Shown here: positions 54,750 to 64,000 of the stretch, in pieces
How positions within the stretch are numbered: the stretch's first letter is position 1
Layout of the letters: each line of letters opens with the position of its first letter
Source of the DNA: Prado023 sp963788325
Lineage (GTDB): Bacteria > Actinomycetota > Actinomycetes > S36-B12 > CAIYMF01
NCBI GenBank assembly: GCA_963788325.1
Contig: CAWBGJ010000008.1
Span: 62,001-126,000, forward strand
Direction: 5' to 3'
Length of the DNA stretch: 64,000 bases
The notes under the pieces: generated by a model
Database searches by the model: none
What the model was told of the DNA's origin: nothing
The model's input: only the letters and a program-made list of their open reading frames with translations
Position numbers and translations under genes: made by a program

Positions 54750-54953
54750 CCCCGAGCCAGCGGATCTCAGCCCGCCTGCCCAACGTGCGCGATTCGCGGC
54801 GGAAGGACTCACTCGCCGAGTGGGCCCGGGAGTGTCTGGGACACTCCAACGATCCGGGGGTCGACGGGCGTTGGCGGGTGTTGGCGGGGCTGGCTCGACC
54901 AGACTAGGAACGCGCTGTTGGGGCGTGTTGACCCGGAGGAAGGAACTCGGGGG

Positions 54954-55895
54954 ATGTCGAAGCCGGTTGTTGTGGAGGGGTTGCGCAAGTCGTTCGGCGA
55001 GCGCGAGGTGGTGTCTGGGATCGGATTCGAGGTCTCGGCGGGTGAGTGTTTCGGGTTTCTCGGGCACAACGGCGCGGGCAAGACGGTCTCGATGGAGATA
55101 TTGGAGGGCTATCTGTCCCGGGATGCTGGCCAGGTGTCGGTCCTCGGCGAGGACCCGGCGCATCCGTCGCGACAGTGGCGCGAGCGCGTCGGCGTGGTGC
55201 TGCAGGAGACGGAGTTGCTGCCGACCTTGACGGTTGGGGAGACGATCTCGATGTTCGCCGACCTGTACGCCAATCCTCGTTCGGTATCGGGGGTATTGGA
55301 TCTCGTCGGGATGTCGCGGATGCGATCGGCGCGAGTTGCTGGGCTCTCCGGTGGCGAGCGGCGCCGGGTCGACGTCGCGTTGGGGCTTGTCGGCAATCCT
55401 GAACTGTTGTTCCTCGACGAGCCGACCACCGGGTTCGACCCAGCGTCTCGTCGCGAGGCTTGGCAGATGATCGAAGACCTCCGCGATCTGGGGGTCACCA
55501 TTGTGCTGACGACCCACTACATGGATGAGGCCGAGGCACTGGCGGATCGGCTACTGATCCTCAAACAGGGCCAAGTGGTAGCTACTGGCACCTACGACGA
55601 ACTTGTGCGAGCCCACGGGAAGGGAACGACCATCTCGTTCCGGCTGCCGCCAGAGATGGACGTTGAGACAGTCCGGGCAGCAACGCGTGGCGGCTACTCC
55701 ATCGACGGGGGACGGGCTGTCCTGCGCACCCTTGACCCGCAACGTGAGCTGTACCAGCTCACGACCTGGGCCAATGAGGCGACGGTCGATCTGGCAGAGA
55801 TCGAGGTGAGCCGGGCCTCTTTGGAGGACGTGTTCCTCAGCGTCGGCGCGCAAGACGACACCCAAGCCGAGACCGACGAGGACACCAGCCGATGA
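54954..55895 (+). CDS. ABC transporter ATP-binding protein (ABC-2/drug-export type)
   Basis: A 313-residue ATPase. Walker A is GHNGAGKT, the Q-loop GVVLQE, the signature LSGGERRR, Walker B LLFLDEPTTGFDP, and the H-loop VLTTHYMDEAEAL. The C-terminal extension (LRTLDPQRELYQLTTWANEA ... LEDVFLSVGAQ) is as in DrrA/multidrug exporters. ATG 54954 is used, after GGAGGAAGGAACTC and a GGGG run; the frame is open 12 codons further. It overlaps the permease gene by 4 bp (ATGA). Substrate unknown: drug, lipid or peptide. Confidence 0.92.
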   Translation: MSKPVVVEGLRKSFGEREVVSGIGFEVSAGECFGFLGHNGAGKTVSMEILEGYLSRDAGQVSVLGEDPAHPSRQWRERVGVVLQETELLPTLTVGETISMFADLYANPRSVSGVLDLVGMSRMRSARVAGLSGGERRRVDVALGLVGNPELLFLDEPTTGFDPASRREAWQMIEDLRDLGVTIVLTTHYMDEAEALADRLLILKQGQVVATGTYDELVRAHGKGTTISFRLPPEMDVETVRAATRGGYSIDGGRAVLRTLDPQRELYQLTTWANEATVDLAEIEVSRASLEDVFLSVGAQDDTQAETDEDTSR

Positions 55896-56698
55896 GCACC
55901 CCGTCGATCCTTGCCAGCCAGACGCGCTACCAGGTCAAAGCGTCCGCTCGCTCCGGGCTCACGCTGGGGCTGGGTGTCCTTCTGCCGGTATTGCTGTTCC
56001 TGGGCATGTCAGCACTGTTCAGCCTCGAGGACTTCGGCGGCGACCTTCCTGTCACCATCCGCGGCGAGACGGAAGTCCCGACCATGCAGACCTACTTCAC
56101 CGCCGGGTTCATGGCCTACGCGGTGCTCTACAGCGGCTTCGCGGTCCTCATGCCCGAACTGGTCACCATGCGCGAGCAGGGCATCCTCAAGCGCCTGCGC
56201 GGCACACCGCTCCCGCTCGGTGCCTTCGTCGGCGCGAAGGTGCTCACCACGCTGCTCATGTCCTCCGTCGCGGTGGCGCTCATCATGCTGCTGGCCAGGC
56301 TCATCTTCGACATCATCCTGCGCCCCGAAGCCTTCGTGGGGCTGGTGGTGTTCACGCTGCTGGGCACGGTCACGTTCGTGTGTCTGAGCTTCGCCGGATC
56401 TACCATCACGCGGTCCGCGAACGGTGCCGCCGGCCTGGCCAACGGGGTCGCCATCACCCTGGCCATGCTTTCCGGTGTGTTCTTCCCCGTGAACATGCTC
56501 CCGGACCAGATCTCGGCCATCGTCCAGATCCTCCCCCTAGCACCGTTGGCCCACGCCTACCAATCCCTCTACGCCACCAGCGCCAGCGGCATCGGACTCG
56601 ACGTCCGCGACTTCGCCACCCTCACCGGCTGGGCACTGTTCGGCTTCGCCATCGCCCGAGTCTGGTTCCGCTGGGACCCCAGACAGCGACGTTCCTGA
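55892..56698 (+). CDS. ABC-2-type transporter permease
   Basis: A 268-residue integral membrane partner of the ATPase immediately before it. Six hydrophobic segments are visible: LTLGLGVLLPVLLFLGMSAL, YFTAGFMAYAVLYSGFAVLM, SSVAVALIMLLARLIFDIIL, AFVGLVVFTLLGTVTFVCLS, NGVAITLAMLSGVFFPVNML and GWALFGFAIARVWF. An amphipathic stretch REQGILKRLRGTPLPLGAF, between the second and third, is the ABC-2 coupling motif. The two genes form a two-component exporter. Confidence 0.92.
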   Translation: MSTPSILASQTRYQVKASARSGLTLGLGVLLPVLLFLGMSALFSLEDFGGDLPVTIRGETEVPTMQTYFTAGFMAYAVLYSGFAVLMPELVTMREQGILKRLRGTPLPLGAFVGAKVLTTLLMSSVAVALIMLLARLIFDIILRPEAFVGLVVFTLLGTVTFVCLSFAGSTITRSANGAAGLANGVAITLAMLSGVFFPVNMLPDQISAIVQILPLAPLAHAYQSLYATSASGIGLDVRDFATLTGWALFGFAIARVWFRWDPRQRRS

Positions 56699-56785
56699 CA
56701 CCCGGGCAAGCGCCTGCACCCCCTACAGCCCCACGCCACGGCGCCGGGGCGCGCCATGGTCGGCCGAGATGCAGTCTTCGCGGTT

Positions 56786-56965
56786 ACTTGACGATTGCGG
56801 GTAGGGCCGGTGTCTGGCCAGACTCGGTCCAGGTGCTCGGTGGGAAGCTCAAGGAGATGGTCCTGGCCACCGGCTCGACACTCATGAAGCTGCCCGGCGT
56901 CGGCCCCGGCGTTGCGCCCGCATGTTGACCGACACCGGCGACGTCGCCCGGTTCGCCGACCTCAA
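56786..56965 (+). mobile_element. internally deleted IS110 remnant
   Basis: The first 65 bp (56786-56850) match the non-coding end of the IS110 at 35425-35489 (61/65, inverted), then the sequence jumps directly to the last third of the transposase (STLMKLPGVGPGVA ... DTGDVARFADL). About 800 bp are missing between, with the join at AGCTCAAGG, a short sequence shared by both sides. Confidence 0.75.
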
Positions 56966-57571
56966 GACGCTGCCAAGCACCCGGACCTCACCGACGTTGG
57001 TCCCGTCCCTTCGGACGCGACCGCGTCCGCAGGCGGCGTTGTGGGGCGCACTCGCTGCACCGGGACGGTACGCAGCAGTGGGCGTGGTTCTTCCCGGACT
57101 TGCCCCGACCAATGGACACGCCCTCTGGGCTCATGAGGAGGTAAGGGAAAGAAGAACGGCCCAGAGCGAAACGGCGAGTAGTCCCCAGCCGAAACAAGCA
57201 CCGAGGCCAGAAGGAGACGCTCGACTCCGTTACGGGGCCGAACAAGTCCCCCATCCTCATGGACATCGAACCAGGTCACGACTGCTCGCACCACCGCGAT
57301 TGAACCCCACGCCCAGCCAAGCCACAGCGGCGGACCCTGCCCAGCAGCCCATCCACTCAACCAGACAGCTCCAAGGGCGGGGGCCCTCAGGCAAGTCCCC
57401 ACCGGGACCGCCTCGCCGCCACTGTCCGACCGCGGGCCTGACCGGCGAAGCCCCGGTTCGGCTCTGCATCACAGCGGGCGGCGCCAGGCCCGCCCCGAGA
57501 GCGCCCAGCTCGCGGCGGTAGGTCGCGGGTCGGTGCGGGCCCAATGGGGGCTGAGCAGTCGGGTGCTCCGA
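56966..57571. other. 606-bp stretch without a confident gene
   Basis: A minus-strand frame at about 57200-57400 has hydrophobic runs (WLGWAWGSIAVVRAVVTWF, GVERLLLASVLVSAG) and might be part of a small membrane protein, but it has no start or stop in sensible places. Nothing else is supported. Confidence 0.3.
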
Positions 57572-57985
57572 TCAGACTCCGGCGACGTACGCGGTGAGGA
57601 AGTGCACGCCGTGGCGGTCGAGGTTGCCGCGGGCGCGGTCGTAGTGCTCGGTGGTGCGGGGGTCGGCGTGGCGGGCCAGGAGCTGGGCGTCGCGCAGCGG
57701 GACACCAGCATCGAGGGCGTTGGTGATCGCCGCGTGCCGCAGCGAGTGCGGGCAGATGTGCCGCGGGATCGCCGCGGCCTTCGCGATCCGGGCGACCATC
57801 CGGTACACGTCACGCCGGTCGATCGGGTTGCCGGACAGGGGCCGGCGGATCAGCGGTCCGCCGGTGCGCTGACCGCGGCAGGCCTCCAACACTCGGAGGA
57901 CGGGCACCGTGACGGGCATAGTGGCCGGCTTGTTGCCCTTGCCGACCAGGTGCAGCACTCGGTGCACGTCGCGCGTGATCAATCG
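57572..57985 (-). pseudogene. C-terminal remnant of a tyrosine recombinase
   Basis: It carries the catalytic C-terminus of a Xer-type integrase: VLHLVGKGNKPATMPVTVPV, PHSLRHAAITNALDAGVPLR (HxxR), LLARHADPRTTEHYDRARGN (H and Tyr) and the ending FLTAYVAGV. The first Arg motif and the whole N-terminal half are missing; upstream sequence is unrelated. It is a separate, older integration scar and differs in sequence from the integrase at 3971. Confidence 0.75.
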
Positions 57986-58298
57986 CCATTTGCACCATCC
58001 CCCGGTCGTTGGAGCACTCAACATCACATCCCCGAGCAAGACAGGCAATAGGACGGAGGTCCTGTAACGGGTTCTGCCAAACGCTTGAGATTGACGACCG
58101 TGAACACCAGCGCGTCGACGGACGTGCTCGCAGTGTTCGTCGACCCCGGCAACGTAGCCGCCCCCTGCTGGGCGCTGCTTTGCCCGCCAGGAAGGCGCCC
58201 GGCTCGCGGCGATGTGGGGCACCGATCGCGGCATGAGTGGATGGCCGTACCGGGGGATGAGGCGCTTCGCGCTTGCGCCCAACGTCTAGCCTCCGTCC
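57986..58298. other. 313-bp stretch without a confident gene
   Basis: It lies upstream of the small membrane protein. No motif or ribosome site is convincing; it may contain the 5' debris of the recombinase gene. Confidence 0.3.
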
Positions 58299-58711
58299 AT
58301 GACATCCTCCGGGGGGCGTCTCGTCGTCGCCATCGTGGTGCTGTTCACCTGCGACGTGATCGGCGGCTTCATTGGCGTGGACTCAGGCGCAGAGGCGTGG
58401 GGCACGGCGTGGGGATTCGGCACCCATTCGATGGTGCTGTTGCCGATGGGGGCCCCGCGCACCTGGTCCTGGCCTGGTTGGCCTCACGGGCTCTGCGGCC
58501 ACGGGTCGGCTTCGTCGCGGCCGTCCTTCTCAGCGCGATCTGCCTGATGAGCGTGCTGTTCGGGTTGTTCGACGGTGACCTCATCGGCAACGTCGCGTCG
58601 GACGGGTTCGTCTCCTGGGGGGTCGCCTGGGTGGTGCCCCTGCTGTGCGCCACCGTCGTGGTCGGTGTCCTCGCCTTCGTTCGGGCCAGGCAACTCCGCC
58701 GGCTTCGCTGA
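58299..58711 (+). pseudogene. small membrane protein, one frame break near 58450
   Basis: It starts MTSSGGRLVVAIVVLFTCDV (ATG 58299). After MVLLPMG at a GGGGGCCCC run, reading continues one frame over as LVLAWLASRALRPRVGFVAA and LLSAICLMSVLFGLFDGDLI to a stop at 58711. Four hydrophobic segments, about 137 residues. No family recognised. The G/C run makes a sequencing slip likely. Confidence 0.6.
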
Positions 58712-58839
58712 CGGTCCGGGGCAGAGCTCGCGGTCCGGGTTCGGTCCTCGGCTGTGCAACCTTGATGTCGCTGCTGACATGTCCCATGAGGGACGGGTAG
58801 CTCACCGGACCAGTGCGACTGCCGACCGGGGCTACCGTG

Positions 58840-59367
58840 TCAGCGCACGACCGAGTAGCGCGCGCACGCGAAGTCCTTGTTGCGCGCCAGGTCGTCAAGC
58901 CGGAGCTCGATCTGTCGGGGCAGCAATGGCGCACCCGCGCCGAGGGCCACCGGCGCCCACTGCACCCACACTTCGTCGAGCAGCCCCGCGTCCGCGAACT
59001 GCCCTGCGAGGTCTCCTCCGCCACACACCCACACATCTCGCCCATCAGCCGCAGCCGCTAGCTCCGCGTGGACCTGGCGCACGTCTGCGTCAGTGAAGTG
59101 GACCGCGCCACCGGCGCCGTACTTCTGCATCTCGCGGGTCGTGAACACCCATGTCGGCTGCTCATACTCCCAACCGCCGCCACCGTGGTCGCGGATCCAC
59201 TCGTAGGTGTGCGACCCCATCGCGATGGCACCGACGTTCGCGATGAAGCTCGGGTAGTTCATCGCGCCGGACTGGTCGATGTCACGCGACAGGAGCCACT
59301 CCAAGGAGTGGTCCGGTGTCGCGATGAAGCCGTCGACCGTGGACGCGGTGTAGTAGATCGTCGCCAT
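58840..59367 (-). CDS. dihydrofolate-reductase-fold (RibD C-terminal-like) protein
   Basis: A 175-residue protein. Conserved points are ATIYYTASTVDGFIATPDHS, the substrate/cofactor strand IAMGSHTYEWI, WVFTTREM and the Gly-rich NADP turn VWVCGGGDLAGQFADAGLLD. This RibD-C/DHFR-like family is common in actinobacteria and its members reduce small molecules; the substrate is not known. ATG 59367 fits the family start; the frame is open 36 codons further upstream in basic, unrelated sequence. Confidence 0.88.
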   Translation of the reverse strand: MATIYYTASTVDGFIATPDHSLEWLLSRDIDQSGAMNYPSFIANVGAIAMGSHTYEWIRDHGGGGWEYEQPTWVFTTREMQKYGAGGAVHFTDADVRQVHAELAAAADGRDVWVCGGGDLAGQFADAGLLDEVWVQWAPVALGAGAPLLPRQIELRLDDLARNKDFACARYSVVR

Positions 59368-59618
59368 CTGATCATTCTGGGCCCAGCTGTCGAGTGCAGC
59401 CAAGGCTCGGCCAGCCTGCCCCCCGGGTGCGCGACAGGCGGCGAATAGACGCACCCGCTCGACGGCACGGATCACGGCCCGACCCGCGGCACGGGGTGTC
59501 TGGTGTCCGTCTGGATTGTGGGGATGGGCGTCCGGGTTCCGTCAGGATCCTCGGGAACGCACCTCGCTGTGCCGTCTGATGGGAAGTGCACGCCATTGGC
59601 ACATCGGAGGGTCGGCAC

Positions 59619-59702
59619 ATGCCTGAGGTCCTCGTCCTGATCGGGACACTCGTGATTTGCGCTGCTCTGCTGGGGCTGCTGCGGGCGGTGGAGCGGCTGT
59701 GA
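59619..59702 (+). CDS. 27-residue membrane micropeptide ahead of kdpF
   Basis: ATG 59619 has GGAGG 8 bp upstream. It encodes MPEVLVLIGTLVICAALLGL plus LRAVERL: one transmembrane helix and a basic end. Its stop overlaps the GTG of kdpF (GTGA), so it is the first translated gene of the kdp operon. Size and pattern resemble KdpF, the ~30-residue stabilising subunit of the Kdp pump, so it may be an additional small subunit, or a leader that couples translation. Short ORFs like this are easily missed. Identity is inferred. Confidence 0.55.
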   Translation: MPEVLVLIGTLVICAALLGLLRAVERL

Positions 59703-59788
59703 GCATCGTCAGCATCGCGGCGCTCCTCGTGGCCCTGGCCCTGGCCGCGTACCTGTTGTACGCCTTGCTACGCCCGGAGCGGTTCTGA
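59699..59788 (+). CDS. kdpF: KdpF, small subunit of the K+ pump
   Basis: A 29-residue single-helix peptide (MSIVSIAALLVALALAAYLL, then YALLRPERF), the typical actinobacterial KdpF with the Leu-Arg-Pro-Glu-(R/K)-Phe end. It helps stabilise the KdpABC complex in the membrane. GTG start overlaps the micropeptide stop; its own stop overlaps the ATG of kdpA. Confidence 0.9.
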   Translation: MSIVSIAALLVALALAAYLLYALLRPERF

Positions 59789-61448
59789 TGAGCGACACCG
59801 CAGCCGGCGCGCTGCAGATCTTGCTTCTGGTGGCCGCACTCGCGGCCGCGTATCGCCCCCTGGGCGACTACATGTATCGCACGTTCACCTCGCCGACCGA
59901 TTGGCGGGCCGAGCGGGTCGTCTACGGTCTCAGCGGCATCGATCCGAGGGCCGACCAGCGCTGGGGGGTCTACGCGCGCTCACTGCTGGTGTTCTCCGCG
60001 GCGTCCGTGTTCGTGCTCTACGGCCTGCTGCGTCTCCAGGCCCTGCTGCCCCTGTCCCTGGGCATGCCCGGCGTCCCCGCGGTCGGGGCATGGAACACGG
60101 CCGTCTCTTTCGTCACGAACACGAACTGGCAGTGGTACTCCGGCGAGTCGACGATGGGCCACCTCGCCCAGATGGCGGGCCTGGCGGTCCAGAACTTCCT
60201 GTCCGCGGCCGTCGGCCTGGCCGTCGCCGTGGCACTGATGCGGGGGTTCACCCGGCAGCACACCGACAGGCTGGGCAACTTCTGGGTCGACCTGACCCGT
60301 GCAGCACTCCGCATCCTGCTGCCCCTGTCGATCGTGGCCGCGGTCGTGCTGATGATCGGCGGAGTCGTCCAGAACTTCTCCAGCCCGAACGAGATCCTGA
60401 CGGTGGCCGGCGGCACCCAGGCGATCACCGGGGGCCCGGTGGCCAGCCAGGAGGCGATCAAGGAGCTGGGCACGAACGGCGGTGGCTTCTACAACGCCAA
60501 CTCGTCACACCCCTTCGAGAATCCGAACGCGTGGATCAACCTGTTCGAGATCTTCCTGCTCCTGGTGATCCCGTTCAGCCTGCCGCGCCTGTTCGGCCGG
60601 ATGGTCGGCAACACCCGCCAGGGCCTGGCCGTCGTCACGGTCATGGCCGTTCTGTGGCTCGGCGCGGTCGCCACCGCGACCTGTGCGGAGCTCGCCGGCG
60701 GCGGGACCGCGACCTCGTTGGCCGGCGCCGCGATGGAGGGCAAGGAGGTTCGGTTCGGGGAAGCGGCGTCGGCGCTCTTCGCCGTCTCCACGACCGGGAC
60801 CTCGACCGGGTCGGTCAACTCCATGCACGACTCCATGACCCCCCTCGGCGGCGGCGTGGCGCTGGCCAACATGATGCTGGGCGAGGTCTCGCCCGGCGGC
60901 GTGGGCGTAGGCCTCTACGGGATCCTCGTCCTGGCGATCCTCACGGTCTTCCTCGCCGGCCTCATGGTCGGGCGGACCCCGGAGTACCTGAGCAAGAAGA
61001 TCGGTCGCCGCGAGGTCACCTTCGTGGCCCTGTACATCCTGGCCATGCCCACTCTGGTGCTGGTCGGCGGTGCCCTGACCGCCGGCATCACCTCGCTGGT
61101 TGAGGCCTCGGTCCAGGACCCCGGGCCGCACGGGCTGTCCGAGATCCTCTACGCCTACGCCTCAGCCAGCAACAACAACGGCAGCGCGTTCGCCGGATTC
61201 GGCGCGGGCACCGACTACCAGAACACCGCCCTGGGCGTGGCGATGCTGTTCGGCCGGTTCGTCCCGATCGTCCTCGTGCTCGGCCTCGCCGGCTCGTTGG
61301 CGCAACAGCGCCGTGTGCCGCCGAGCGCGGGGACCCTGCCGACCACCGGCCCGGTCTTCATCGGCCTGCTCCTGGCCGTCGTCCTGATCGTCGCGGGGCT
61401 CACGTTCGTGCCCGCGCTGGCCCTTTCCCCCATCGCGGAGGCCCTGCC

Positions 61449-61452
<4 letters not shown>
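59788..61452 (+). CDS. kdpA: KdpA, potassium-channel-like subunit of the Kdp ATPase
   Basis: A 554-residue membrane subunit that binds and conducts K+. It has about ten hydrophobic segments and the four selectivity-filter-like loops: AVSFVTNTNWQWYSGESTMG, LGTNGGGFYNANSSHPFENP, AVSTTGTSTGSVNSMHDSMT and SASNNNGSAFAGFGAGTDYQ. Length and order match KdpA of other bacteria. The ATG overlaps the kdpF stop, and the TGA overlaps the ATG of kdpB. The frame is intact, in contrast to kdpB. The sensor genes kdpDE are not in the window and may lie further downstream. Confidence 0.97.
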
Positions 61453-63529
<2,077 letters not shown>

Positions 63530-63534
63530 TCACC

Positions 63535-64000
63535 ATGCCCACCCTGCGCCAAGCTCGCACCCGCCATCCGGATCCTGGTCGTGATGACCGTCCTGCTCGG
63601 CCTGCTCTACCCGGCCCTGGTCTTCGCGATCGGTCGGGTCATGCCCGCGCGGACCAACGGCTCACTGGTGGCGGTGGACGGCACGGTCGTCGGGTCCTCC
63701 CTGCTGGCCCAGGGGTTCGATACCCCCGAGTACTTCTGGCCACAGGCCGTCCGTCGGCGCGTACGACCCACTGGCCACTGGCGGATCCAACCTGGGGCCC
63801 GAACAACACCGGACCTCGTCCAGGTGATCGAGGAGCGCCGGGCGGCCGTGGCCGCCGCCAACGACGTGCCCGTGGACCAGGTGCCGGCGGATGCGGTCAC
63901 GGCCTCCGCCTCGGGGCTGGACCCGCACATCTCCCCGGAGTACGCCGCCCTGCAGGTCGCCCGAGTGGCCGGGGCACGGGGTCTGGGCACGGACGTGGTG
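63535..64000 (+). pseudogene. kdpC: KdpC, assembly subunit of the Kdp ATPase; frame breaks, cut by window end
   Basis: A periplasmic-facing subunit with one N-terminal helix. After ATG 63535 (MPTLRQ) one extra A shifts the frame; correct reading is LAPAIRILVVMTVLLGLLYP, ALVFAIGRVMPARTNGSLVA and SSLLAQGFDTPEYFWP. Further slips occur near 63750 (AYDPLATGGSNLGP in the neighbouring frame) and 63800 (DLVQVIEERRAAVAAANDVP). It then reads ASGLDPHISPEYAALQVARV to the edge, the KdpC hallmark. About 155 residues are seen; the last 40 or so are outside. Confidence 0.88.

Noticed and set aside
59901..61103. A 400-codon plus-strand frame overlapping kdpA.
   Set aside because: Out of frame with kdpA, Arg/Gly-rich, no motif; kdpA is unmistakable.

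Overview
The window comes from a high-GC Gram-positive bacterium, almost certainly an actinomycete. Base composition is strongly GC throughout, GTG starts and 4-bp overlapping start/stop pairs are common, and the families seen are actinobacterial in flavour: DUF1707, LysG/LysE, a MalT-type LuxR regulator, a tiny KdpF and DUF3631. I cannot name a genus from the sequence alone.

Layout. (1) 1-3511: the end of a sugar ABC transporter locus (MalF-like permease cut by the window edge, MalE-like lipoprotein, second MalE-like lipoprotein), then tRNA-Thr(TGT). (2) 3690-43843: a roughly 40-kb integrative element bounded by a 73-bp imperfect direct repeat made of the 3' part of that tRNA gene. It has a tyrosine integrase and an excisionase-like gene at the tRNA end, a DUF3631 ATPase and a MobC/relaxase block, but no visible type IV secretion or FtsK-type gene, so it looks mobilisable rather than self-transmissible. 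Its cargo is rich in likely defence or conflict genes: a NERD membrane protein, a nuclease-STAND ATPase with an overlapping partner gene, a large PD-(D/E)XK-like protein, an ATPase with nine 42-residue TPR repeats, a Fic protein and an XRE/nucleotidyltransferase pair. An insertion-sequence cluster (ISL3, IS1634, IS110 and remnants) lies in the middle. A LysG/LysE pair and small metabolic or regulatory genes sit toward the right end. (3) 43844-64000: right flank with an IS110 remnant, a two-gene operon of an unknown protein plus a 1333-residue STAND ATPase with a beta-propeller-like C-terminus, a LuxR/MalT regulator with a probable leaderless promoter, small membrane proteins, an ABC-2 exporter, transposase and recombinase scars, and the kdpFABC potassium-pump operon running off the window end.

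The best candidates for something undescribed are the two STAND operons (13944-17605 and 44602-49842). In each, an ATPase with a distinctive extra domain overlaps a gene of unknown family by 4 bp or 1 bp. Other points worth following are the membrane/membrane/aldo-keto-reductase operon broken by a textbook ISL3 insertion, and a 27-codon membrane micro-ORF upstream of kdpF.

Caution: at least fifteen genes, including the core gene kdpB (five breaks), change reading frame by single bases, often at G/C runs, while the protein sequence stays conserved on both sides. This pattern fits residual indel errors of a long-read assembly better than real gene decay. Such genes are listed over their full reconstructed span with the approximate break points.
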